From contig NZ_LZMD01000111.1 of NCBI RefSeq assembly GCF_001668575.1, positions 1 through 64,000 on the forward strand: a stretch of DNA of 64,000 nucleotides, read 5' to 3'. Under the pieces are notes generated by a model. It saw nothing but the letters and a program-made list of their open reading frames with translations, was not told the DNA's origin and made no database searches. How positions within the stretch are numbered: the first letter of the stretch is position 1; each line of letters begins with the position of its first letter. The stretch is from Mycobacterium sp. 1164985.4 (GTDB taxonomy: Bacteria > Actinomycetota > Actinomycetes > Mycobacteriales > Mycobacteriaceae). Of the stretch, positions 1-8,569 are shown in pieces. The position numbers and the translations under genes were made by a program.

Positions 1-290
1 CCACGGCCAGATCTAGGTCTGGCGGGCCGCGGCCCTTCATGCGCCGCGAGCGTGCGTGTCTGCACACGACACGCCGCGCATTGTCAGCACTTTGCGCACG
101 CTCGCGGCCGGCTGAGCGTGCATGACGACAGCTGCTGCCAGCGTCATCGAAATCTGCGGGAAGGCTGCGATCGGTCGAAAATCACGACCCTCCTGCAGAA
201 GTCGCGGGAATCAGCGGCGTGTCGTGTGCAGACACGCACGCTCGCGGCGCATGAAGGGCCGCGGCCCGCCAGACCTAGATCTGGCCGTGG
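1..290. repeat. Perfect inverted repeat with 77-bp arms (1-77 and 214-290) around a 136-bp centre
   Basis: Bases 1-77 are the exact reverse complement of 214-290. Pairing stops at the inner edge (78/213); the outer edge cannot be seen because the left arm starts at the first base of the window. Each arm holds a short hairpin (7-bp stem GCGTGTC/GACACGC, 7-nt loop) at 54-74 and 217-237. The centre has a further 8-bp stem (96-103 with 114-121). The right arm covers the last codons and the stop of the flanking minus-strand oxidoreductase. The left arm would encode the same ending, HGQI-stop, on the plus strand at 2-16. No other gene is supported between 1 and 274. Confidence 0.95.
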
Positions 291-1474
291 CGGGGTGGGG
301 GTGTGCCTGTCAGGGTGTAGCGGCCGATGTGCTGAACCTTCCAGCGCGTCGGGTCGTGCAGCGTGTGCGTGCGGGCGTCGCGCCAGTACCGCGACAGGTT
401 GCCTGACGCCGAAGCGCTTCGCGTACCGCCCAATTCGAATAACACGTTCGACGCGTCCAGCGACGCCCTCACCGCCGCGACCTTCGCCGCCGCGACGGCG
501 ATTGACGCCTCGGCGGCCGTCTCGTCGGACAGATGAGCCTCCGCGTGGTCGACCACCCGCGCCGCCTCGTTCACTAGCGCCTGCGCGCCGCGCACCGTCA
601 CGGCCAGCTCGCCGGCGACCGTGATCAGTGTCGGGTCCTCGACCGCTGCGGCCACATTCGCCTCGAAATGCGGCCGTGCCCGCTCGGCCTGACGCACACC
701 GGCCGCGAGCGCTCCCGTCGCGATGCCGACGTCGATTGCGCTGTGCAACAACTGCGCCCGCGCCCCGTAGACCGACGGCCCGCTGAAGATCGGCGAGAAC
801 GGCACCACATGCTCGACGGGCACCGCCACGTCGTCGAGCGTCACCGTGCCCGACGCCGTCGTCCGCTGGCCCATACCGTCCCAGTCGTCGACCACCGACA
901 ACCCCTCGGCGTCGCGCGCGACGAACGCGACCGCCTTCGGCGTCTGCGCCGTCGGGACCTCACCGCCGTCGGCGAGCGACGCCCGCACCAGCACCCAGTC
1001 GGCGAACAGCGCACCCGTCGAATAGAACTTGCGCCCCGACAGCAGGTAATCGCCCGACGGCTGGCGCACCAACGTCGTCGTATCCACGTCGATGGTGTGC
1101 GGACCCCGCTCGGACTGCGCATTGGCCAACAGCGCGCCGCTGCGCACCCGGTCGTAGAAGTACGACTTCTGCGTATCCGTGCCCTGCAGTCGCAGCGCCT
1201 GAAGAAACACGAAGTGCGAGTGGGGAATCTGCGCGAGCGACGGGTCGGCGTGCGCGATGCGCCGGAAGACCTCGGCCAACACCGTCGCGGGTGCGTCGAT
1301 GCCGCCATAGTCGGCCGGCACCGTCAACGCCAGCAGGCCCGACTCCTTGAGCGCTTGCACCTGGTCGTGCGGCAACCGGCGGTCGGCATCGCGCGCGGAG
1401 GCCTCGGCCTCGAACTCGGCAGCGAGTTTCGCCGCGACGTCAAGCGCCTCGTCCACCGACGCGATGAGGGTCAT
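275..1474 (-). CDS. SfnB/DszC-type flavin-dependent oxidoreductase (acyl-CoA dehydrogenase fold)
   Basis: This 399-residue protein has the acyl-CoA dehydrogenase fold: a helical N-terminal part, a middle beta region around residues 130-230 and a helical C-terminal part. The near-terminal motif RDARTHTLHDP is characteristic of the SfnB/DszC sulfur-acquisition branch, which uses reduced flavin and oxygen to attack sulfones or similar C-S compounds rather than oxidising acyl-CoA. Its ATG overlaps the stop of the preceding SsuD-like gene by 4 bp (ATGA), so it is the last gene of a translationally coupled three-gene operon. The stop codon lies inside the right arm of the inverted repeat. Substrate cannot be read from sequence; a sulfone, sulfoxide or thiophene-type compound is the likely class. 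Confidence 0.85.
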   Translation of the reverse strand: MTLIASVDEALDVAAKLAAEFEAEASARDADRRLPHDQVQALKESGLLALTVPADYGGIDAPATVLAEVFRRIAHADPSLAQIPHSHFVFLQALRLQGTDTQKSYFYDRVRSGALLANAQSERGPHTIDVDTTTLVRQPSGDYLLSGRKFYSTGALFADWVLVRASLADGGEVPTAQTPKAVAFVARDAEGLSVVDDWDGMGQRTTASGTVTLDDVAVPVEHVVPFSPIFSGPSVYGARAQLLHSAIDVGIATGALAAGVRQAERARPHFEANVAAAVEDPTLITVAGELAVTVRGAQALVNEAARVVDHAEAHLSDETAAEASIAVAAAKVAAVRASLDASNVLFELGGTRSASASGNLSRYWRDARTHTLHDPTRWKVQHIGRYTLTGTPPPRHGQI

Positions 1475-2640
1475 CGCGTGGCGCCGATGAACGGGATCGA
1501 TGCCGGGGCGGCCGTCGTCGCCGCACCCTTGTACAGCCCGCGCTCACGCAGGATCGGCACGACGCCCTCACCGAACCAGTACAGCTCCTCCAGATGGGGA
1601 TAGCCGGAGAAGATGAACTCGTCGATGCCGATGTCGGCGTATTCGGCGATGCGCTCGGCGACCTCGGCGTGGCTTCCGACCAGCGCGGTGCCCGCACCGC
1701 CGCGGACCAGGCCCACACCCGCCCACAGGTTCGGTGCGATCTCCAGTGAGCGGGCGTCGTGCCAACTGCCGTTGCGGCGATGCTCCTCGTGCAGCGCCAG
1801 CATCCGCTTCTGACCCTCGGATTGACTGCGGTGCAACCCATTCTGCGCGTTGCGCACAGTCTCCTCGTCCAGCGCGGAGACGAGCCGGTCGGCCTGTGCC
1901 CACGCTTCGTCGGAGTTGTCCCGCGAGATCGTGTGCAGCCGGATGCCGAAGCGGACCTGTCGGTCCTCCTTGGCCGCCAGGTCGCGGATCCACTCGATCT
2001 TCTGGCGCACCGCCGACGGCGGCTCACCCCAGGTCAGGTAGACGTCGGCGTGGCGGGCCGCGACCGGCCCCGCGGCCGCTGAACTTCCGCCGAAGTACAA
2101 CGGCGGCACCGGATTCGGCAGCGTGGGCAGCGCGGCGTCCTCCACGCGGATGTGTTCACCCTCCAGCGAGACCGTCTCCCCGGCCCACAACCTGCGCACC
2201 ACCTCGAGGAACTCGTCGCAGCGCTGGTAGCGGCCGTCCTTGTCGAGATGGTCGCCGAACGAGCGCTGTTCGTGCGCTTCGCCACCCACCACCACGTTGA
2301 GCAGGATGCGGCCGGGGGCGTGCCGCGCGAACGTCGCGGCCATCTGCGCCGACAGCGTCGGGCTGACCAGCCCGGGCCGGAACGCGACCAGGAAGGCCGA
2401 CGACGTCGTCTCGCGGGCGAGCAGCGACGCGGTGATGAACGCGTCCTCGCACCACGCGCCGGTCGGGATCAGTGCGCCCGTGAAACCGAACGACTCGGCG
2501 GCGCGCACGATCGAACCCAGGTAGTCGATCGAGGCGTCACGGTCACCGTGTGCCGCGCCGGCGGGCATGCCGTGGCCGCCGCCGACGATCAGGCGGCTGT
2601 CACCATAAGTCGGTAGGAACCAATGTAATTGGATGGTCAC
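1471..2640 (-). CDS. ssuD: SsuD-like FMNH2-dependent alkanesulfonate monooxygenase
   Basis: A 389-residue luciferase-like flavin monooxygenase. The N-terminus IQLHWFLPTYGDSR and later RILLNVVVGGE and YFGGSS are typical of SsuD, which releases sulfite from alkanesulfonates with FMNH2 from a partner reductase. I chose the GTG at 2640 because it is preceded by a good Shine-Dalgarno sequence (AAGGAG about 6 nt upstream) and matches the family N-terminus. The open frame continues far upstream but there it only shadows the neighbouring gene. It starts 11 bp after the NtaA/DszA-like gene and overlaps the next gene by 4 bp. The symbol is by family; a sulfone-specific paralogue such as SfnG is also possible. 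Confidence 0.85.
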   Translation of the reverse strand: MTIQLHWFLPTYGDSRLIVGGGHGMPAGAAHGDRDASIDYLGSIVRAAESFGFTGALIPTGAWCEDAFITASLLARETTSSAFLVAFRPGLVSPTLSAQMAATFARHAPGRILLNVVVGGEAHEQRSFGDHLDKDGRYQRCDEFLEVVRRLWAGETVSLEGEHIRVEDAALPTLPNPVPPLYFGGSSAAAGPVAARHADVYLTWGEPPSAVRQKIEWIRDLAAKEDRQVRFGIRLHTISRDNSDEAWAQADRLVSALDEETVRNAQNGLHRSQSEGQKRMLALHEEHRRNGSWHDARSLEIAPNLWAGVGLVRGGAGTALVGSHAEVAERIAEYADIGIDEFIFSGYPHLEELYWFGEGVVPILRERGLYKGAATTAAPASIPFIGATR

Positions 2641-2651
2641 GCGATAACTCC

Positions 2652-4103
2652 TTAACGGCCGCGGGTCGGCTGGGACGCCACCGATGCCGAGGACGAGGGC
2701 ACCGTGGACGGCCGGTCGATGATGGTCGAGTGGGGCCCGCCGACACGATAGCGGGAACCGCGATGGTCCTCCGGTAGCCGGTCTCCGTTGCCGAGGAGTT
2801 TGTGGCGCAACGTACCTGGCGTGTATGACGTCTGGTATGCGCCGCGCTCGGTGAGGACCGGAACGACGTGGTCGACGAACTCCGCGAACGAGCCGGGCGT
2901 GATCGCGTAGGCGAGGTTGAACCCGTCGACGTCGGTCTCCTCGACCCACTCCTGCAACGTATCTGACACTCGTACACCGGAACCCACGAAGCGCGGGCCC
3001 ATGCCGCCGATCTTGCCCCACTCGGCGATGTCGCGGATGGCCCACTCGCGGCCATCGGGGTCGGCGGACTGGAACGCCGCGACCGCCGACAGGATCGCGT
3101 TGGAGTCGACGTTGCCGACCGGTTCGTCCAGCCCGTAGCGCGACAGGTCGACGCCCATCCAGCCGGACATGAACGTCAGCGCGCCCTCGGGGTCGCCGTA
3201 GGACAGGTATTCGGCGTGGCGGACATGGGCTTCCTCGTCGGTGGAGGCGGTGACGATCGTCGACAGGTTGAAGATCTTCACGCTGTACGGGTCGCGGCCG
3301 GCGATCTCGAGCTCCTGGCGAATGGTGCTGACCGTCTGGCGCAGAATCTCTTTCGTCGGGGATGCGGTGAAGATCGCCTCCGCGTTCTCCGCGGCGAACC
3401 GCACACCGCGCGGTGACGACCCGGCCTGGTAGATCACCGGTGTGCGTTGCGGGGACGGTTCGGACAGGTGGACACCTGGGACGCTGAAATGCGTCCCCTG
3501 ATGGCCGATGTGGTGCACCTTGTCCGGTTCGGTGAACACCCCGCGGGCGGCGTCTCGGACCACCGCGTCGTCCTCCCACGAACCTTCCCACAGCTTGTAG
3601 AGCACCTCGAGGTACTCGTCGGCGTGGTCGTAACGGGCGTCGTGCGCGGGCTGGTCGGTCTGGCCCATGTTGCGGGCCGCGGCGGGCAGGTACCCGGTGA
3701 CGACGTTCCAGCCGATGCGGCCCTTGGTCAGGTGGTCGAGCGTCGACATCCGGCGGGCGAACGGATAGGGATGCTCGAAGCCCGTGCCGGTGGTGATGCC
3801 GAAACCGAGGTGCTCGGTCACCAGCGCCATCGCCGATACGAGCAGCATCGGGTCGTTGACCGGAATCTGTGCGGCCTGCCGGATGGCGGCCTCGTCGCTG
3901 GCACCGTAAACGTCGTAGGTGCCGAGCACGTCGGCGATGAACAACCCGTCGAAGCGGCCGCGCTCGAGCAGCGTGGCCAGCTCGGTCCAGTACTCCAGGT
4001 CTTTGTAACGCCACGACTGGTCGTCGGGGTGCTTCCACAGCCCGGGGGATTGGTGGGCGACGCAGTTCATGTCGAAGGCGTTGAAGCGGATCACACGAGT
4101 CAC
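2652..4103 (-). CDS. NtaA/DszA/SnaA-family FMN-dependent monooxygenase
   Basis: A 483-residue member of the large luciferase-like NtaA/DszA/SnaA/SoxA family. Recognisable blocks include FNAFDMNCVAHQSPGLW at the start, FDGLFIADVLGTYDVY, GWNVVTGYLPAAARNMG and YQAGSSPRG. Such enzymes oxidise sulfones, nitrilotriacetate or related substrates with reduced FMN. I chose the GTG at 4103 (VTRVIRF) because the family begins at this point; a second in-frame GTG lies at 4094. The frame stays open upstream to 4274, but that extension reads through a non-coding hairpin repeat and has no family similarity. It is the first gene of the operon with ssuD and the SfnB/DszC-like gene, which points to use of organosulfur compounds when sulfate is short. 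Confidence 0.85.
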   Translation of the reverse strand: MTRVIRFNAFDMNCVAHQSPGLWKHPDDQSWRYKDLEYWTELATLLERGRFDGLFIADVLGTYDVYGASDEAAIRQAAQIPVNDPMLLVSAMALVTEHLGFGITTGTGFEHPYPFARRMSTLDHLTKGRIGWNVVTGYLPAAARNMGQTDQPAHDARYDHADEYLEVLYKLWEGSWEDDAVVRDAARGVFTEPDKVHHIGHQGTHFSVPGVHLSEPSPQRTPVIYQAGSSPRGVRFAAENAEAIFTASPTKEILRQTVSTIRQELEIAGRDPYSVKIFNLSTIVTASTDEEAHVRHAEYLSYGDPEGALTFMSGWMGVDLSRYGLDEPVGNVDSNAILSAVAAFQSADPDGREWAIRDIAEWGKIGGMGPRFVGSGVRVSDTLQEWVEETDVDGFNLAYAITPGSFAEFVDHVVPVLTERGAYQTSYTPGTLRHKLLGNGDRLPEDHRGSRYRVGGPHSTIIDRPSTVPSSSASVASQPTRGR

Positions 4104-4238
4104 CCCGAAATGCTGCCCGGCGTGCGCAACGCCGTCACCGGTTAGGTTCAGCGCGATCAGAACCACCGCTTGGGGGGCGCTGATGCGCGAATGTGGGGCG
4201 CTCGTGGCCGTTGAGCGTGCGCCGAGCGTCGACATTTC

Positions 4239-4271
4239 GCGGCGTGTCGTGTGCAGACACGCACGCTCGCG
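4239..4271. repeat. Third copy (33 bp) of the hairpin motif found in the 1-290 inverted repeat
   Basis: These 33 bases match 214-246 exactly and in the same orientation, including the 7-bp stem (4242-4248 with 4256-4262) and its 7-nt loop. The match ends where the other copies go on into the longer arm. It lies in the 294-bp gap between the NtaA/DszA-like gene and the cold-shock gene, about 135 bp upstream of the former. I see no gene in this gap. Confidence 0.9.
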
Positions 4272-4352
4272 CAAAAGAAGGGGGCGCTGGGCGCAGGCCG
4301 GCGGGAAAGTCGCGTGGAAATTGGATGACCTGCGGCGTGCTAGCCTCTACGT

Positions 4353-4380
4353 GGATGTTTATCTACATCCATTCAGGATG
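4353..4380 (+). promoter_or_regulatory. Leader of the cold-shock gene with mutually exclusive short hairpins
   Basis: GGATGT (4353-4358) can pair with ACATCC (4365-4370). The same CATCC (4366-4370) can instead pair with GGATG (4376-4380). The second pairing lies about 17 nt upstream of the ATG, next to the GAGAAG ribosome-binding stretch. This is a possible alternative structure in the leader. No convincing -35/-10 pair with normal spacing was found. Confidence 0.35.
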
Positions 4381-4397
4381 AGAGAAGTTGAAAAAGT

Positions 4398-4601
4398 ATG
4401 GCACAGGGAACTGTGAAGTGGTTCAACAGCGAAAAGGGCTTCGGCTTCATCGCTCCCGACAGCGGCGATAAGGACGTCTTCGTCCATTACTCGGAGATCC
4501 AGGGAAATGGATACCGGTCGCTGGAGGAGAACCAACGCGTCGAGTTCAACATCGAACAGGGCGCCAAAGGACCTCAGGCAGTTGGCGTAACCGCCGTCTA
4601 A
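4398..4601 (+). CDS. cspA: Cold-shock protein, CspA family
   Basis: A 67-residue single cold-shock domain. The RNP1-type motif KGFGFIAP and RNP2-type motif DVFVHYS are intact, preceded by GTVKWFNSEKG, so it should bind single-stranded RNA or DNA and act as an RNA chaperone. The length equals that of the main mycobacterial CspA proteins. It stands alone, with its own leader and a strong palindromic terminator 16 bp after the stop. Mycobacteria usually have more than one Csp gene, so CspA versus CspB cannot be fixed from this window. Confidence 0.95.
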   Translation: MAQGTVKWFNSEKGFGFIAPDSGDKDVFVHYSEIQGNGYRSLEENQRVEFNIEQGAKGPQAVGVTAV

Positions 4602-4617
4602 GCTTGCACGATCGACA

Positions 4618-4647
4618 GTGGGCTGGTGGGGATCCCCACCAGCCCAC
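4618..4647 (+). terminator. 30-bp perfect palindrome after the cold-shock gene
   Basis: Two 15-bp arms (4618-4632 and 4633-4647) are exactly complementary with no spacer, forming a GC-rich stem followed by ATCTCGTTTA. It lies 16 bp after the csp stop and 24 bp before the next start codon, so a terminator is the simplest reading. There is no long T-run, which is common for mycobacterial terminators. Confidence 0.7.
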
Positions 4648-4671
4648 ATCTCGTTTATCGGGGGAGAAGAA

Positions 4672-5475
4672 ATGAAGCGAGAGGTCGGCGTCGAACTCCA
4701 GATCGAGGTCACCGAGCCGACGGAACTGGAGTTCCAGATCGCGGTGGCACCGCATCTGAACGCCGAAGTCTCCGAGGGCTTTTCGTTCATTCTCGACGGT
4801 GAGCCCGTCGAACCCGTGGAGATCAGCGGTGTGCACGGGAACCGTCTGCACACGCTGCCGGTGGACAGCGGGACACTCACTGTGAACTACGCCGCGACGA
4901 TCGTCGGCCGGACCGAACCCGCGCCGGTCACCGACTACGACCGGTTGGCGTACCTGCGCCCGAGCCGATACGCCGAAGCCGACAAGTTCTACGGCTTCGC
5001 CGCAACGGAATTCGGCAGCTACGCCGACTCGACGACCCTGCTCGAAAAGGTGTCCTCCTGGGTCGGCACCCGCTTGAACTACGTCCCCGGCTCCAGCGAT
5101 CCGATCGACGGCGCGGCCGACACCCTGCTGGCCGGCGAGGGCGTGTGCCGCGACTTCGCGCACCTGGTCGTCGCGCTGCTGCGGGCCGTCGGCGTCCCGG
5201 CCCGGCTGGTGTCGGTGTATGCGCCCGGGCTGTCGCCGATGGATTTCCACGCCGTCGCCGAGGCCCTCATCGAGGGTTGTTGGCGGGTCGTCGATGCGAC
5301 GCTGCTGGCACCCCGCCAGTCGCTGGTGCGCATCGCCACCGGCCGCGACGCCGCCGACACCGCGTTCCTGACCAACCACCGGGGCGCGATCACGTTGAAC
5401 ACGCTCTCGGTGACCGCGGTGGTCGACGGCGACCTGCCCAACGACTCGATCGACCAGCTGGTGTCGATCGGCTGA
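4672..5475 (+). CDS. Transglutaminase-like cysteine protease-fold protein
   Basis: A 267-residue protein with an N-terminal beta-rich transglutaminase-associated region (about 1-90) and a transglutaminase-like core. The likely catalytic triad is visible: Cys in EGVCRDFAH, His in MDFHAVAE and Asp in WRVVDATLLAP. The ATG at 4672 is set by the strong GGGGGAGAAG sequence just before it; upstream codons overlap the csp terminator. Bacterial members are usually transamidases, proteases or peptide-processing enzymes of unknown substrate. There is no signal peptide, so it is probably cytoplasmic. It appears to be a single-gene unit. Confidence 0.8.
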   Translation: MKREVGVELQIEVTEPTELEFQIAVAPHLNAEVSEGFSFILDGEPVEPVEISGVHGNRLHTLPVDSGTLTVNYAATIVGRTEPAPVTDYDRLAYLRPSRYAEADKFYGFAATEFGSYADSTTLLEKVSSWVGTRLNYVPGSSDPIDGAADTLLAGEGVCRDFAHLVVALLRAVGVPARLVSVYAPGLSPMDFHAVAEALIEGCWRVVDATLLAPRQSLVRIATGRDAADTAFLTNHRGAITLNTLSVTAVVDGDLPNDSIDQLVSIG

Positions 5476-5628
5476 CCAGCGGCGTCGACACCGCCACCGG
5501 GCTCCCACTACACTGGCCACAACGCCGACGCCCTGCGTCGTCTCCGTTGATTTCGGCCGGTGGTCCGTGATCACGACGGGTTCACCCACGAGCCCGCCCG
5601 ACCACCCCGAACGCCCACAGGACTTCTC

Positions 5629-6771
5629 TTGGCCATCACCGACGTCGGTGCGTACACCCATTTGACCGCAGCGGACATCGAAGCTCTCGGCGCCGAGCTG
5701 GACGCCATCCGCAGCGATGTCGAAGACTCGCTCGGGCAGCGCGACGCCGCCTACATCCGCCGGACCATCAAGTTTCAGCGTGCGCTCGAAGTGCTCGCTC
5801 GTGTGCTCATCGGCACCAGCCGGTCCCGCACCGGCTGGCTGGTGGGAACCGCCGCGCTGGCGTACGCCAAGAGCGTCGAGAACATGGAGATCGGCCACAA
5901 CGTCAGCCACGGTCAGTGGGACTGGATGAACGACCCCGAGATCCATTCCAGCACATGGGAATGGGACATGGTCGCGGTCTCGGCGCAATGGCGGTACTCG
6001 CACAACTACCGCCACCACGTGTTCAGCAACGTCGTCGGCGTCGACGACGACCTCGGCTTCGGCATCATGCGGATCACCCGTGACATCCCGTGGCGACCCG
6101 TACACCTGCTGCAACCGCTGCGAAACATGTTGTTGGCGAGCATCTTCGAATGGGGCATCGCGCTGCACGGCGTTCACTCCGAGCGTGACCGCGCGGATGG
6201 CGACACCGAGCAGGTGACCCGCGAGAGAAAGATATTGGTGCGCAAGATCGCCCGCCAGGCCGTCAAGGATTACGCGGTCGTCCCGGCGCTGAGCGGACGG
6301 CGCTGGCGCCGCGCACTGGGCGCCAACGTGGTCGCCAACCTCCTGCGCAACCTGTGGGCGTATGTCGTGATCTTCTGCGGTCATTTTCCCGACGGCGCCG
6401 AGAAGTTCACCGCCGACGTGATCAACGAGGAGAGCCGCGCGGAGTGGTATCTACGCCAGATGCTGGGCGCCGCCAACTTCAAGGCCGGCCGGCTGCTGGC
6501 GTTCTCGAGCGGCAACCTGTGCTACCAGATCGAACACCACCTGTTTCCCGATCTGCCGAGCAATCGCCTGGCGCAGGTCGCGGTACGGGTCCGGGGCGTC
6601 TGCCAGAAGTACGGCCTGCCCTATACTTCAGGATCGCTTGTGCGCCAATATCTTCTGACGCTGCGCACCATTCACAAGCTGGCGCTGCCGGATGAGTTCC
6701 TGACGGCCACCAGCGATGATGCACCGGAAACGGCGTCGGAACGCAAGCACGAAATCCGGCGGGCGTCCTAG
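5629..6771 (+). CDS. desA3: Membrane fatty-acid desaturase, DesA3-like
   Basis: A 380-residue membrane fatty-acid desaturase with the three di-iron histidine boxes: GHNVSHGQ, SHNYRHHVFSN and YQIEHHLFP. DesA3 of M. tuberculosis is a stearoyl-CoA delta-9 desaturase, and the start LAITDVGAYTHLTAADIE resembles its N-terminus, which supports a TTG start at 5629 with AGGA 6-7 nt upstream. An in-frame upstream ATG at 5560 adds a proline-rich stretch unlike the family. The electron donor is probably an Oxr/FdR-type reductase encoded elsewhere. The gene ends 4 bp before the stop of the convergent sulfatase gene. DesA3-like paralogues exist in mycobacteria, so the symbol is tentative. Confidence 0.85.
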   Translation: MAITDVGAYTHLTAADIEALGAELDAIRSDVEDSLGQRDAAYIRRTIKFQRALEVLARVLIGTSRSRTGWLVGTAALAYAKSVENMEIGHNVSHGQWDWMNDPEIHSSTWEWDMVAVSAQWRYSHNYRHHVFSNVVGVDDDLGFGIMRITRDIPWRPVHLLQPLRNMLLASIFEWGIALHGVHSERDRADGDTEQVTRERKILVRKIARQAVKDYAVVPALSGRRWRRALGANVVANLLRNLWAYVVIFCGHFPDGAEKFTADVINEESRAEWYLRQMLGAANFKAGRLLAFSSGNLCYQIEHHLFPDLPSNRLAQVAVRVRGVCQKYGLPYTSGSLVRQYLLTLRTIHKLALPDEFLTATSDDAPETASERKHEIRRAS

Positions 6772-6775
6772 CGGT

Positions 6776-8569
6776 TCAGTCGCGTCGGAGAACCCGCTGC
6801 AACAAACCCGGGCGCGCTGCGGGCGCCCGGCGCGGCGAGTACGGCCACGGGTTGTTGCGCTCGGGCACCGACTCCGCACGCGCCTGCTTGAGCTGGGTGC
6901 GCAGGTGCTGTCGCAGGTCGTGCAATTCGGTGTCGGTCCACCGGTTGCGGGCCTCGGCCAGGTCGTCGGTCAGGTCGTACAACTCCCACTGGTCGTCGAC
7001 CGGTGACGTCCGGTAGGCCTCGCCGCCGATGCCGTTGGCCGCGAGATGACGGACCCCGGGCTCGGTCCACGTCGCCGGATCGTCGAATGTGCGGACCAGC
7101 TTCCACAGATGGCCCTGACCGCCGGCCTCGTCGACGCGGACCACGAGACCCTCGAAGTTCGACGCGACGTGTGCCGGTATCCGAATGCGCAGTGGTGCAG
7201 GCGGATTCGCTCCCCGCTTGATCTTGCGCGCCAGACCCGACGCGCCGGTGTCGCCCTCGAGCACGTTGTCGCGGGTCATCAGGTACACCGCCCGCGAGTC
7301 GTCGGCCTGCGCGCCGTCCACGACGGGCATCAGGTTGCGGCCCGGCAGGTCGTGCACCTCGGAGAAGGATTCGGCCAGCCTCGCAGCGGCGGCCTCGACG
7401 TCGACACCCGCGGCGCCCAGCAGCGTCGGCACGATGTCCACGTGCGACGTCGGCGCCGTCACCGTCCGCGGTTCGGTCGCCTGCTCGCCGATCCGGGCCA
7501 CCACGAACGGCACCCGCGTCGCCTCGTCGTACAGGTTGAACCACTTCTGGTGCAGGCCGCCGTGCGCGCCGAGCAGATCGCCGTGGTCCGACGTGCGGAC
7601 CAGCACCGCGTTCTCCGACCCGCCCTCGGTGACCGCGCGCCGCACACGGTCGATCGGGTTGTCGACCTCGGCGTGCAGTCGGTAGTACAGGTCCCGGTAG
7701 CGCTGCGCCTGACGCGTGTAGGTGCGGTCGATCGCCGGCGCCGGACCGTAGCCCGAGTAATAGGCCTCGCGGAACGCGATCTGGGCGGCGGGTTTGGTGG
7801 ACAGATCCTCGTCGGCGGTCGGCGCCGGCGGCACCTTCGGCGAGTCAAGCGGCGACGGGTGCACCGGGCTGCGCCGCTGCCACGCCGGGAACAGCACGAT
7901 GTCGTGCGGGTTGACGAAGCTGGCCACCAGCAGGAACGGCCGCATCGCGTCGACGTCGCCCGCGCGGCGACGGTCGTAGCGGTCCCGCAGCCAGGCCACC
8001 ACCCGGTCGGCGATCAGCGGGTCGCGCCGGATCCCCGCGTTCGCCAGCGGTGCGCCGTGCGGCTCCGGACCGACCCAACCCGAAAAACCGTAGGGTGCAA
8101 GTGGATCGGCGTCGAGATAGCGCTGCACCGCCTTCGGGTCGACGACGCCGTCGTCGTCGTTGGTGGCCAGCGGCTCACCGGTGGCGGGGTCGGTCAGGTC
8201 GGCATGCGAGATGTGCCACTTGCCGTCGTAATGGGTGTCGTAACCGGCCGCGCGGAACCAGTTGCCCAGCGTCGGCACCTCGTTGGGGCGCAGCCAGCGC
8301 ATGCGGGAGTCGTCGGCGGTCTTGCCGATCCCGTCGGTCTGGGTGACGCCGTGCAGGTCGGGGTACTGGCCGGTGAAGATCGTCGGGCGGCTCGGTACGC
8401 AGGCCAGCGAGCCCGTGTAGTGCCGCGCAAAGCTCACGCCGTGCTCCTCGAACCACTTGCGGCCGGTCAGCGTGTCCCGGCGCCAGGCGAGGACCTCGGG
8501 CGCCTCATACGGCGGCACCGCGCGCTCCTCGTCGGTCATCACGATGATGATGTCGGGTCGGTTCGTCAT
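6776..8569 (-). CDS. Type I sulfatase (arylsulfatase-like)
   Basis: A 597-residue sulfatase of the alkaline-phosphatase superfamily. The C-x-P-S-R signature is present as CVPSR with Cys57, the residue a formylglycine-generating enzyme converts to formylglycine. Further family features are MTDEER near the N-terminus, where many sulfatases have a DD pair, and the metal-site block TSDHGDLLGAHGG around residue 330. There is no signal peptide, so it should be cytoplasmic. Its ATG overlaps the end of the upstream SRPBCC gene by 4 bp, so the two form an operon. Substrate unknown; aryl- or alkyl-sulfate ester hydrolysis is inferred from the family. Confidence 0.85.
   Translation of the reverse strand: MTNRPDIIIVMTDEERAVPPYEAPEVLAWRRDTLTGRKWFEEHGVSFARHYTGSLACVPSRPTIFTGQYPDLHGVTQTDGIGKTADDSRMRWLRPNEVPTLGNWFRAAGYDTHYDGKWHISHADLTDPATGEPLATNDDDGVVDPKAVQRYLDADPLAPYGFSGWVGPEPHGAPLANAGIRRDPLIADRVVAWLRDRYDRRRAGDVDAMRPFLLVASFVNPHDIVLFPAWQRRSPVHPSPLDSPKVPPAPTADEDLSTKPAAQIAFREAYYSGYGPAPAIDRTYTRQAQRYRDLYYRLHAEVDNPIDRVRRAVTEGGSENAVLVRTSDHGDLLGAHGGLHQKWFNLYDEATRVPFVVARIGEQATEPRTVTAPTSHVDIVPTLLGAAGVDVEAAAARLAESFSEVHDLPGRNLMPVVDGAQADDSRAVYLMTRDNVLEGDTGASGLARKIKRGANPPAPLRIRIPAHVASNFEGLVVRVDEAGGQGHLWKLVRTFDDPATWTEPGVRHLAANGIGGEAYRTSPVDDQWELYDLTDDLAEARNRWTDTELHDLRQHLRTQLKQARAESVPERNNPWPYSPRRAPAARPGLLQRVLRRD

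Noticed and set aside
2641..4038. Upstream extension of the ssuD-like frame
   Set aside because: This part only shadows the NtaA/DszA-like gene in another frame; the GTG at 2640 has a good ribosome-binding site and the family N-terminus.
4104..4274. N-terminal extension of the NtaA/DszA-like protein
   Set aside because: The extension translates the 33-bp hairpin repeat and has no similarity to the family; the GTG at 4103 starts the conserved sequence.
4546..6384. Minus-strand open frame opposite the csp, transglutaminase and desaturase genes
   Set aside because: It covers three well-supported genes and a terminator in antisense and has no family features.
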